A DNA stretch of 64,000 nucleotides. Origin: Ascoidea asiatica. Its lineage: Eukaryota > Ascomycota > Saccharomycetes > Ascoideales > Ascoideaceae. Each line of letters begins with the position of its first letter. Within the stretch, counting starts at the first letter, position 1. The stretch lies in contig BCKQ01000008.1 of the NCBI GenBank assembly GCA_001600695.1, positions 310,001 through 374,000 of the forward strand, given 5' to 3'. Below the pieces are notes generated by a model. It was not told the DNA's origin. It did not search any database and saw only the letters and a list, made by a program, of their open reading frames with translations. A program made the position numbers and the translations under genes. This document shows, one piece after another, positions 54,326 to 63,878 of this stretch.

Positions 54326-55078
54326 TTAAGCAGATGGAGTTTCAACAACTTCTTCTTCTTCAACAATTTCTTCTTCAACAGGTTCTGGAACTGCAACTTG
54401 TTTATAATTTTTAACTAAAGGTTCAGGAACTTCTTCTTCATCTTTTGGTTTAATAATATCAACAAAATCTGGTAAAGATTTAAGACCAACTTTTCTTTGA
54501 GCAGGATCTAACATAATTTTAACTTTAACACCTAAAACACCTTGTCTCATTAAAACATGTCTTGTTGCAGTATCAATAAAATCTTTTGCAGGTTGACCAG
54601 AATGAATCATAAAACCATCATGAAATTTCATAGATTTTGCTCTTGCAGCTCTTAATTTACCACTAATTACAACTTCTACACCTTTTGCACCAGATTCCAT
54701 AACATATCTTACAACCCCATAAGCAGCTCTTCTAATAGCTAAACCATTTAATAATTTAAATTTAAGAGATTCAGCTTGTGCAGTTGCTGATAAACCTCTA
54801 TTTTGAATTCTTTCAGCATATAAAAATAAAGTATTTTTTGCAAATTTAAATCTTTTTTGAACTAAAGATGTTAATTCATGAATTCTTCTACCATTTTCAC
54901 CTAAAATATCTTTTGTTCTAATTGCTCTAATAATAATTTCAGTTTTTGTTGGAGTAATTCTAACTTCAACACCAGAATAACCTTCTGCAGCTAATTCTCT
55001 TGTAAAAAATTCATTTAATTCTGCGAAAAAAACACCATCAGCTACAAGCTTTCTTTTTTTTGATAAAATTTGAACCAT
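54326..55078 (-). CDS. RPS3: 40S ribosomal protein uS3
   Basis: 250 residues with the full uS3 layout: N-terminal [30 protein letters not shown], a KH domain (about 20-95) with [10 protein letters not shown], and the S3 C-terminal domain (about 100-200) with [20 protein letters not shown]. The tail ends in a Glu/Val-rich stretch, longer than the short Saccharomyces tail (240 residues). uS3 sits at the mRNA entry channel of the small subunit. No intron is present. A Cbf1-type CACGTG lies about 255 bp upstream, beside a tRNA gene. Confidence 0.98.
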   Translation of the reverse strand: MVQILSKKRKLVADGVFFAELNEFFTRELAAEGYSGVEVRITPTKTEIIIRAIRTKDILGENGRRIHELTSLVQKRFKFAKNTLFLYAERIQNRGLSATAQAESLKFKLLNGLAIRRAAYGVVRYVMESGAKGVEVVISGKLRAARAKSMKFHDGFMIHSGQPAKDFIDTATRHVLMRQGVLGVKVKIMLDPAQRKVGLKSLPDFVDIIKPKDEEEVPEPLVKNYKQVAVPEPVEEEIVEEEEVVETPSA

Positions 55079-55331
55079 TTTTAATATATATATATATAAT
55101 TTTATTAGAAATTAAAGGTAAAATATTAAAATTACTTTTATTATTATTGATATATATTATATTCTAATTAAATTAAATGTAATATATTGAAAATTGATTT
55201 AATGAAAATTTGATAGTGAATAATAATGTATGGGGAGAGGGAGAGAAAGTATCGGTGGATAGTACCATAAGTCTGGTTTCAAAATTGAATTTATTGAATA
55301 TTAAAAAGATTGTTTGCAAACAAATGTAAAT

Positions 55332-55337
55332 CACGTG
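55332..55337. promoter_or_regulatory. CACGTG (Cbf1-type) site upstream of RPS3
   Basis: ATCACGTGC 254 bp upstream of the RPS3 ATG fits RTCACRTG. Cbf1 with Tbf1 is known to drive ribosomal-protein genes in Candida; no Tbf1 octamer was seen beside this one. Confidence 0.5.
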
Positions 55338-55410
55338 CATGTCATGTGTTTAAACACAGGGCTGTACTATATAATAAAAAGACGCTGGTAGGGCTACTAA
55401 AATGGTGAAA

Positions 55411-55438
55411 AGATAAAAAAACAAAACAAAAAAAAAAA
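55411..55438 (-). terminator. RNA polymerase III terminator for tRNA-Ile
   Basis: Just 3' of the tRNA on the minus strand lie a T10 run and further T tracts separated by G. Confidence 0.8.
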
Positions 55439-55442
55439 GAAG

Positions 55443-55561
55443 TGGTCCAGGAGGGGTTCGAACCCACGACCGTCGCGTTCCTCACACGACCGTGACATTA
55501 ACACAAACGTTTGTCATGAACGGTTATAAGCACGAAGCGCTTACCTCTGCGCCACAAGACC
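55443..55561 (-). tRNA. tRNA-Ile (anticodon UAU) with a 46-nt intron
   Basis: On the minus strand exon 1 is 55561-55525 and exon 2 is 55478-55443 (73 nt mature). Acceptor GGTCTTG pairs with CTGGACC apart from the U6-U67 mismatch, which is also present in the Saccharomyces gene as I recall it. The D stem is GCGC/GCGC. The anticodon arm TCGTG-CTTATAA-CGCGA has TAT at 34-36, and the T arm carries GGTTCGAAC. The intron (55524-55479) follows position 37, the canonical place, and contains paired TGACA/TGTCA and ACCG/CGGT segments. A-box and B-box promoters are internal. This isoacceptor reads AUA, a common codon in this A+T-rich genome. Confidence 0.93.
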
Positions 55562-56316
55562 AATTCTTGAAATTCAACTAGCAGAATGAACTGATCATAA
55601 GCAAATCAAGTTATTATTAATTAATAGTTGACTCTTGACTGTAACGTTAAGTTTTTTTATTTTTTGTATTGAATTGATAAGAGTCTTTTGATATTTTATG
55701 TGAAGTTTATTAAAGAATTCATTTAAATGGATGAATTAATTATCAAAATGGTTATGGAATGTTAAGAGATGTTAAGAGATGTTAAGATTAAGATTAAGAT
55801 TGTTGTTAATTGTTTTAATAATGATGATAAAAGGTGAATAATTTAACTAAAATGGAAAGTGAGACAAGATAATAAAGAATTGAAAATACGGATATCGTCT
55901 AATATTTAGTCTATTTTAGGTTATTGTAGGTTATTGTAGTCAATACTCGAGTAATATTGTATATGATTTATTAGAATATTATGAAACGAGAATTGGCTTA
56001 GAATATATTAAAATTAAATATTTAGATAAATAATAGAGTAAATGAGATTATATATTAAATATTTACTCGTAACTTGATTCCTAATAACTTGATTCTAGTG
56101 TAATTAATTAATTAATTAATTTATTGATTAATTAGGGGTAAAATAATTTATAAATGGATTTTTTATAAATGGAATAATAAATGGATATAAAAAGAATGAA
56201 ATCCATTATGTTTTTGAATTGAATATGATTGTAATATACTATACAATTAATACAATATAATACAATATAATACAATACAAGGTAATATAATAGATAAGAG
56301 ATAATAGATAATAAAA
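55562..56316. other. Intergenic region, tRNA-Ile / small surface protein gene
   Basis: A+T-rich with short tandem repeats (GAGATGTTAA near 55760, GTTATTGTAG near 55918, ATACAATATA near 56250). No gene seen. Confidence 0.7.
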
Positions 56317-56598
56317 ATGCAAATTGAAGTTAAAAAAATAATTTTATCAAGTTTAATAATTTTAAATTTATCAAAAGCAGTTACAATTAATGTAACAGAA
56401 ACAGTTACTGGAAATACATTATCTACAATTACAGAAACTGATTGTACAGCATGTATAACAAAAACTTCATCAAATTATTCTATTAGTACATATATTGCTG
56501 GTGTTAATGGTAATAATGATTATAATATTTTAAATTCTAAATCATATTTTGCTTTTGGTAGTTTAATTATTGCAGGTGTTGGTTTATTAGGTTTATAA
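56317..56598 (+). CDS. Small secreted protein, likely GPI-anchored
   Basis: 93 residues, not recognised by name. The N-terminus MQIEVKKIILSSLIILNLSKA is a good signal peptide with cleavage after about residue 21. The mature part is Thr/Ser-rich with one N-glycosylation sequon (NVT, residue 25), several TET/TIT motifs and two cysteines in TDCTACIT. The C-terminus ends in a hydrophobic stretch SYFAFGSLIIAGVGLLGL after NSKS, which fits a GPI-attachment signal (omega site near Asn74/Ser75). The overall form resembles small yeast cell-wall proteins. The ATG sits in an A-rich context. It has few low-complexity runs. Confidence 0.72.
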   Translation: MQIEVKKIILSSLIILNLSKAVTINVTETVTGNTLSTITETDCTACITKTSSNYSISTYIAGVNGNNDYNILNSKSYFAFGSLIIAGVGLLGL

Positions 56599-57697
56599 TA
56601 AGTTTAATAATTATTGTTTTATTTACTGACTGACTGACTGACTGACTTTTAATTCTTTTATTTCAGTGATTTTTTTATCTTTTTTATCAGCTTTATTTTT
56701 TTTATTTATTTTTCTTTATTATTATTATTATTATTTGGTTTCTTTAATAGTTTTTAATATTTTTACTTAATCTGGTGGGTTTTATTCATTGCTTAATGAA
56801 TGATATAAAATTGAATTCTTACTTTCTTACTTTCTTACTTTCTTACTCTCTTCTTTTCCTTTATTTATAAGTCTTTAGAATCAATAAATTCATAACTGTT
56901 ATCCATTTACTTTTAATAACAGTATTAAGTTAAAATTATTATTTCTTTATTGAAATAAATAATATCCTTGTCATGTGACTCGTCGGAGATCAACATCGCG
57001 GGTCTTCTGTTCCTGAGCAATCTCGAACTTTTCGAATAAAAAACATTTCAGGAACAGCAGCAAAAGCAACAGCAACAAGAACACCACCTCTAACACCACC
57101 GCAAGCAACTCCAGCAAAAGCATTCCGCACGAGCTGGCAAACTTTGCCGTGCCACCTTTCAAGAATGTGCCCCCTGCGCCGCTGAGTACCACGCTGTGTT
57201 TAGTTGCACCGACACGGCCACCCGACGCGGCTCTCCACGCGCCTTGGCCACTGGACCCGTCTCTTTGGTACCTGCTGACTTGCGGTGTTGTTCCCCCAGG
57301 ACACCCGTCCGTACTTGAATACACTTCCGTCCCTGCCTCCATAGCTGTTGTGTCCCATTGTTCGGTGTAAAATGAGTCCATTTCTCAGATATACTACGAG
57401 TTATTTCATTATTTCTTTATTTCATTATTTCATTACTATTTCAAATATCTTAAACCTCTTTAAGTCCTTTTATTTCAACTAAATTCTTTTTTTTTTTCAA
57501 TTCTATTCTTAATTCTGATTTTGATTCTAATTCTAATTCTATTTCTTAAATTTAATCTTATTATTTATTATTTCAATAAAACTTACACTATTGTATCATA
57601 TAATAATAATATTCAACCCTATTATATCCTTTGATAACCTATATATTATATATATCTTATCATATCTTATCATATAACATTAATTCAATAACTTAAA
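56599..57697. other. Intergenic region upstream of RAC1 with a GC-rich island
   Basis: GACT and CTTACTTT tandem repeats follow the surface-protein gene. From about 56985 to 57370 the composition rises well above 50% GC, with open frames on both strands (57149-57370 plus, continuing without ATG from about 57050; 57381-56971 minus). CTAATTCT repeats and T tracts precede RAC1. No gene is called in the island. Confidence 0.6.
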
Positions 57698-58264
57698 ATG
57701 AGAAGTATTAAATGTGTAGTTGTTGGTGATGGTGCTGTTGGTAAAACATGTCTTTTAATATCTTATACAACAAATACTTTCCCACATGATTATATTCCAA
57801 CAGTTTTTGATAATTATTCTGCAAATGTAATGGTTGATGGTCAACCAATTAAATTAGGACTTTGGGATACTGCAGGTCAAGAAGAATATGATAGATTAAG
57901 ACCTTTATCATATCCACAAACTGAAGTTTTTTTAATTTGTTTTTCAATTGTTGAACCTTCTTCATTTGCAAATGTTAAAGCAAAATGGATTCCAGAAATT
58001 AGACAACATTCAACAAAAGATATTTCAATATTATTAGTTGGTACTAAATTAGATTTAAGAGATGATCCTCATACTTTAGATAGATTAAGAGAACATGGTA
58101 ATGAACCAATTTCAACAATTCAAGGTTCAAAATGTTCAAAAGAATTAAATTGTGTTGAATATTTAGAATGTTCTGCAGCTACTCAACAAGGTGTTAAAGA
58201 TGTTTTTGATGCTGCTATTAAAGCTGTTATAGATCCTCCTCAATTTGATGATTATAATAATTTA

Positions 58265-58306
<42 letters not shown>

Positions 58307-58441
58307 CAAAATAATAATAATAATAATAATAATCAAAATAATTTAAATAATTCAAATTCTCAAAATAATTCAAAATCAAATAATGGTCATCGTTCAAGTA
58401 CAAGAAGATCAAGAAAGAAACCAAAATGTATAATCTTATAA
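57698..58441 (+). CDS. RAC1: Rac-type Rho GTPase
   Basis: 247 residues. All GTPase motifs are present: P-loop GDGAVGKT at 10-17, switch [14 protein letters not shown] (32-44), [13 protein letters not shown] (57-69), GTKLDL (115-120) and CSA (158-160). The start [20 protein letters not shown] and switch regions fit Rac better than Cdc42. Saccharomyces lacks Rac; Candida has one with an extended C-terminal linker. Here the linker (about 187-232) is mostly poly-Asn broken by Gln/Leu/Ser, followed by a basic RRSRKK patch and the CAAX box CIIL (244-247), which predicts geranylgeranylation. Rac1 controls polarised and invasive growth at the plasma membrane in filamentous yeasts. An insert around 138-150 ([13 protein letters not shown]) falls in the Rho insert helix region. 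Confidence 0.92.
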
Positions 58442-58511
58442 TCTTATAATCTTATAATCTAATCTAATCTAATCTAATCTAATCTTATCTTATAGTCTTA
58501 TAATATTCCCT

Positions 58512-58631
58512 AATCACCTATTCAATCACCTATTCAATCACCTATTCAATCACCTATTCAATCACCTATTCAATCACCTATTCAATCACCTATTCAATCA
58601 CCTATTCAATCACCTATTCAATCACCCATTT
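58512..58631. repeat. 12-bp minisatellite, 9 perfect units plus one degenerate
   Basis: AATCACCTATTC is repeated nine times without change from 58512 to 58619, then one diverged copy to 58631, 70 bp after the RAC1 stop codon. Confidence 0.97.
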
Positions 58632-58833
58632 AATCAATCAATTAATCATTTCATTTAATTATTATAAGACTCTTTTAATTGAATTTAATTTTAGTTTATT
58701 TATCTTCTAGTTTATTAATTAATCCATTATTTAATTATTTAATCCTTTTTTTTATCCAGTTTTTATTATTATTAATCTTGTTTTATTTTACAGTATCTAA
58801 CTTGACTTTTTATATTATCTTAAATAATCTTAC

Positions 58834-58886
58834 TTTAATTTAATTTAATTTAATTTAATTTAATTTAATTTAATTTAATTTAATTT
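58834..58886. repeat. (TTTAA)n array
   Basis: About ten uninterrupted TTTAA units. Confidence 0.95.
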
Positions 58887-59263
58887 GAATTAATATATTT
58901 TCGTATTTACTTATCTACTTATCTACTTATATACTTATATACTTAATTACTTATTTACTTATTTACTTGTTAGTTTCTTTGTTTGTTTGTCTGTTTTTTT
59001 ATTATTTCTTCTTCTTTATTAATTTGTCGATGTTTTTATTTATTTACTCTTCTATTTTCTATTTTCATTTATTTATAAAAATTATGCTTTTAATTTAAAT
59101 ATACTACTTATTTCTTTCAAATTTCTGATATTTTTTAAAAAAAATAATATAAAAATATAAAAAAAATATAATCTATAATCTCTAAACTTTAAACTAAAAC
59201 TAAAACTAAAACTAAAACTATATAAACAGTATATAGAAAATATAAAGTAAATAATTCAAACAT

Positions 59264-59291
59264 TCATTTATTGATTTTCACTTTCTTATTC

Positions 59292-59334
<43 letters not shown>

Positions 59335-60088
59335 GATATTCTAATTTTATTGGCGATTTTTCATTATTATCATTGGATATTGGTAAATATAAATTATCAT
59401 TAGATATAGGTGATATAATTGGTGTTAATCCATTTCTTGAAGAATTTGATGATCCATAATAATCACTACCTAATGATGATCCAATTAATCTAATTCCATA
59501 ATCTTCAAATTTTTTATCTTCTTTATTAACTTCACTTATTTTTCTTTTATCCCTTAATAATGATATATTTCTTCTTAAATTTTTATCATTAAAATATTTA
59601 TTTCCATTTAAATAATCATTTCTAAATCCCATTAATTTAAATAATTCTTCTGGTTCTTTATTTAAAGATTCTTCTTCTTTTTTAATATTAATTTCATTTG
59701 CACTAAAATAACTTGATTTACTTGATTGAGAATTTAATGATACTGCACTTATACTAAATTTTCTCTCATTTTTTCTATTATTAGATTTTTTAAAAGTCAT
59801 ATCTCTTTCATCTGATTTATTTTCTGAAATATTTCTAATTTCAGGTGATGGAATAAATCCAATTTCTTGTTCATTAATTTCATTATTATTCAATTCATTT
59901 ATTGAACTTCTAATAGATTCATTATCAATTTCAATTCTTGTTGAAATTGGCGATAATTCAATTGGATTATATTGTTCATTAATTCCATTAAAAATTTCAT
60001 TAAATTCTTCTTCAATATCAATTGAATCTGAAAGATTTCCGGTTGGTACTTCTTCTAAATCATTTTCAATAATAAAATCATTCATTGA

Positions 60089-60129
<41 letters not shown>

Positions 60130-61873
60130 CATTATCAGTAATATCTATATCTTGAAATCTATTATTATTTAAATTATTTTCTACATCAATTAAATTATCA
60201 AAATTTGGACTTTCAATATAATTAATATTAATACCATTAGAAATAATATTATTGGTACTATTATTATCATTATCATTATTAATAATATTATGATTATTAT
60301 CTCTATTTAAATTTGCTAGAGAAGTTTCAATATAATTATCTCTCCTTATTGGAATAACTCTTGTTGGATTTAAATTTGAAATATTATTAATTTCAGAACC
60401 TGATGTAGGTGGATGAGAATTTGTTGAAATTTCATATTCTGCATTTGGATCTAAATCAAAATGAGGATTATTACTATTTTGCATTGAAGTATTTGGATAA
60501 TAAATATTATTAAAACTTTCAGATCTTGATAAAAATTCTAATGAATTACTATTTCTCTGAAAATGAGAATTATTACCACGATTATTATGTTGTTGATAAC
60601 GATTAAGATCATTATTATTATTATGGATACTATCTCCGATTGAGTTATGAATTGAATTGTGAATTGAATTTTGAATGGAATTGTGAATTGAATTATGACG
60701 AGAATTTGGAAAAGAAAATGGAGTTGTAGGAATTGGGTTAAATTCTAAATTTGGAGGTAAAAGATCTCTATTTATACTATATCTATTAAAAGAAGAGTTT
60801 GAATTGTATGTTGGTCTTCTTGAAATACTTGTAGAGTTTAAATTTAGATCATGTTGATTTGTATGAAAGTTTCTATTATGATGAAATCTTCTAGTTATAT
60901 AATTTGTTGAAATTGCTCTTCTTATTGTTGGAGCAGAATTTAAATCAGGGATTGAAATATTTGAAGTGGTATTTATTGTAGGAATTTGAGAATTATGATG
61001 ATTGTTATTATTACTATTATTACGAGTAGAGGTTGTTGCTGTGTGTCGTATTGGTCTAATTAATCTTCTATAAATCCTTCTTAATCTATTAATATTATTT
61101 GATGAAGAATCTGAATTACTAATATTATTATTATTATTATTATTGGTGTTCAAAGAAGGAGTTATCATTGAGGGTTGTAATAAATTTGGAGTTGAATTTA
61201 AATTTGTTTGTGTTGAAGGTAAAATAATATTTGATTGTGGGATTGAGAATCTACTATTAGATCTTTGTAATTCGATATGAGAAGAATAATCATTTGCTCT
61301 GAATCTTTGTAAGATTTCATTATTATTATTATAAATTTCATTATAACTTGATCTTGAATTAATTCTATCTAATTCAGCTTGAGAATGATTATTAAGAGAA
61401 TTCGATAAATGAAGATTAAATAATAAAGAATTCAAATCATCATCATTATTTATACCGATATTATTAGATTGATCACCACCATTAAAAAATCGATCAATTT
61501 GATTAATATTATCTAGATTATTATCATTTGAATGATTTGTATTATGATTATTTCTATTAGTATTAAGTCTTGATAGGTTAATTTGAATATCTTGATCATC
61601 ATGAGCAATGAAAGAGAAATTTCTAGATAAATCACCATTAACATTTAAATCATTGTTATTATTGTTATTATTATTACTGATAATATTGAGACTGGCTACC
61701 GGAGAGGAATTTGGATATGCAATTCTTTTATTTAACTTGTATTTTGAAGAATTACTTGCAGTTCTTTTTGAAGATAGAATTGAATTTCTATTTTTATTTG
61801 AAAAAGTATCATGATAATCTAAAATTGTAGTGGTTACCTTTGTTGGTGTGACAAATATATTTGAATGAAACAT
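59264..61873 (-). CDS. Hypothetical Asn/Ser-rich protein, 869 residues
   Basis: Not recognised. The open frame is long, starts with ATG at 61873 and has the A/T-ending codon use of neighbouring genes, so it is very likely real. Composition is dominated by Asn, Ser, Ile, Leu and Arg, with Asn runs near 70, 590 and 850. Denser segments that might be functional are the N-terminus (MFHSNIFVTPTKVTTTILDY), an Arg-rich stretch near 265-280 (RLRRIYRRLIRPIRH), repeated NSIHNSI units near 395-425, an acidic region 590-660, and a conserved-looking charged block near 730-800 (PEELFKLMGFRNDYLNG). No membrane helix or zinc motif was seen. It could be a regulatory or scaffold protein; no function is proposed. 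Confidence 0.7.
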
Positions 61874-62300
61874 TATTCAAATGACATTAAAAAAAAAATA
61901 TCAAAGAAGTTGAAGGTTGAATTGAGAGAAAAAAGAGTGAATAAAACACATAGTTGAAATTAACAACTTTGATATATTGAGTATGTGATTAACTAATATT
62001 AACCAATACTGTTTTACTATTGTTCGATATCCTCCAGTATTAAGACACATTCAATCTCTTTCACAATCATTTTCCACTCAGATATCGTCGATTATCGTTC
62101 TTATTAGTCTATTTCTCTGTTCTGGATTGTTTGTTTTGTTTTGCTTTGAGATTCATCATCATTTGTTTGTTTGTTTATTTATTTATTTTATTTATTACGA
62201 AGAAGAAATAAAGTTTAGGAACAAAGCCATTACACAAAATAGAAAAAGGCAAAAAGGGGCGCCGTCGGTGTGGTCTCTGTGGTCTCACCCAGAACAAATC
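61874..62300. other. Intergenic region between 869-residue gene and AATase-family gene
   Basis: Promoter of the 869-residue gene: TTGTTTG and TTTAT repeats, and a short GC-rich patch GGGGCGCCGTCGG near 62256. No gene seen; the frame at 62127-62450 overlaps the AATase gene antisense. Confidence 0.65.
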
Positions 62301-63878
62301 CTAAATTTCAGAGAGCATGATTCTTCTGAAGTTATCACAGACTTTGTTGAATTGAATAAGTTCATTCTCTTCATCTTTGGAATCAAAAATACCTTTGTCA
62401 AAGATAGCAGTGATATTCAAACCAGATTTTTCAGTTGTGATAACTGCTAATATAATCGAACCTGAGATAACTCCAATATCAGAAGTAAAGATTAAATCAT
62501 CAATTTGAAAAGAATTTTCATCTTTGAATTCATTTTTATAAAAACCAATATTTGAAACTCTGAAATCATTTACTTTAGGTTTATGTAAAGCACCCATTAA
62601 CATTTTTTCAATTGAATCAATTTTAGCATTATTTTTTATTCTTAAACCAACTGAATTTTTAATTAAATTAGGTAAATCATTAATTAATTTTGCTCTTTTA
62701 TCATTAAATATCTTTGAAAATTCCCAATTAAAATTGAAATCTGATTTTGATTTAATTTCTTCTTCATTTTTATTTTCATTTTTATCTTCTTCAGTAGTGA
62801 AACTTTTTAAAAAATCTTCAGTTTTTAATTTAAAAAATCCTAAAGCAGGATATGAACCAAAAGTTAAATTTTCATTTTCATTTTCAGTACCTTTAATTAA
62901 TGATTGAATATAATTTCTAGTATTAACTGGAATTGCAACTGTTGGTAAATATTCTGGAAAATCTTCTAAATCTTTGATATAATCTTTGAAAGCAAATAAT
63001 AAACATGAATAAATATATGAATCTAATTTGATATTCAATTTTTTACAATTTTTAAGAATAATATTCTTAAGGTCAATACTTGAAAAATTCATTAATTTAT
63101 AATTGGCAGTTATATCATATTCATTTGGAATATTGTTTAAGTTGAAAACTTGTTCATTATTATTACTTTTAGTTTTATTTGAAATAGAAACAGATGATGT
63201 TGGAGAAGGAGGAGGAGGTATATCAGACTTTAAATTTAAAACATCAATTAAATTATCATAAGATTTTGGTAATTTACTTAAAATCTTATAATCTTTTTTT
63301 AAATTAAAAATCTCAGTTTCATTAATATCAATATCTTCAGAGATATTTTCAAATAAATCATTTAAATTTTTTGGATCATTTAATTCTTTCAATATTTCAT
63401 TTTGAAAAGAAACACAGGCAACACCATCATTTAAATGATCTGTTAAAAAAATTAAAAATTGATCATTTAAAACAATTAATTTCCAAAATGGTTTATCTTT
63501 TAAATTTCTGGAAATTTTAGTAAAATCATTATTTTTACATAAATATTTCATTAATTCTTCATTAATTGAATTACCTGAACTTAAATTTGTTGTAAATTCA
63601 GGATTATTTATAAATTCAATTAATGTTGAAAATTTTATACTATCACAAGATTTTAGATAAAATTCATTTTCATTATTATTATTATTTTCTTTAATTACAG
63701 TTAATGTAAGATAAGAATTTTTCAAAATTAAATTTCTTAAAGAATTATAAATTAATTTTTTATTATCAATTTTTTTATTCAATTTTGAAATTAACATTAT
63801 TGTTTTTTGAAAACCAAGATTGTTAAATGCAACCCAGAATGATTCTGCATGACCAACTTTTCTTTTATAATTTTCCAT
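62301..63878 (-). CDS. Alcohol acetyltransferase-family protein (Atf/Sli1-like)
   Basis: 525 residues, close to Atf1/Atf2 (about 525-535). The N-terminus MENYKRKVGHAESFWVAFNN, the following helix KLIYNSLRNLILKNSYL and the later segments ATVAIPVNTRNYI-like and NSVGLRIKN, then VSNIGFYKN, follow the yeast AATase family. Members acetylate alcohols (flavour esters), sphingoid analogues or sterols with acetyl-CoA and are BAHD-like. The catalytic motif is normally HxxxDG; here the only candidate is H148-L-N-D151-G152, one residue short. Other core segments are intact, so it may be an active variant or a diverged non-ester-forming member. An insert of Pro/Ser/Asn lies at about 215-240. The ATG at 63878 is first in frame. 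Confidence 0.82.
   Translation of the reverse strand: MENYKRKVGHAESFWVAFNNLGFQKTIMLISKLNKKIDNKKLIYNSLRNLILKNSYLTLTVIKENNNNNENEFYLKSCDSIKFSTLIEFINNPEFTTNLSSGNSINEELMKYLCKNNDFTKISRNLKDKPFWKLIVLNDQFLIFLTDHLNDGVACVSFQNEILKELNDPKNLNDLFENISEDIDINETEIFNLKKDYKILSKLPKSYDNLIDVLNLKSDIPPPPSPTSSVSISNKTKSNNNEQVFNLNNIPNEYDITANYKLMNFSSIDLKNIILKNCKKLNIKLDSYIYSCLLFAFKDYIKDLEDFPEYLPTVAIPVNTRNYIQSLIKGTENENENLTFGSYPALGFFKLKTEDFLKSFTTEEDKNENKNEEEIKSKSDFNFNWEFSKIFNDKRAKLINDLPNLIKNSVGLRIKNNAKIDSIEKMLMGALHKPKVNDFRVSNIGFYKNEFKDENSFQIDDLIFTSDIGVISGSIILAVITTEKSGLNITAIFDKGIFDSKDEENELIQFNKVCDNFRRIMLSEI

Larger units (their letters stand above)
55079..55442. other. Intergenic region between RPS3 and tRNA-Ile
   Basis: RPS3 promoter with TA-rich sequence, CACGTG at 55332-55337 and the tRNA gene's terminator tract (A-rich on plus, T-rich on minus) at about 55411-55438. 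Confidence 0.7.
58442..59263. other. Convergent intergenic region, RAC1 / 869-residue gene
   Basis: Composed largely of tandem repeats: CTTATAAT and AATCT units right after the RAC1 stop, a 12-bp minisatellite (58512-58631), a TTTAA array (58834-58886), CTTATNTA repeats and AAACTA repeats near 59190. No gene seen. Confidence 0.75.
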
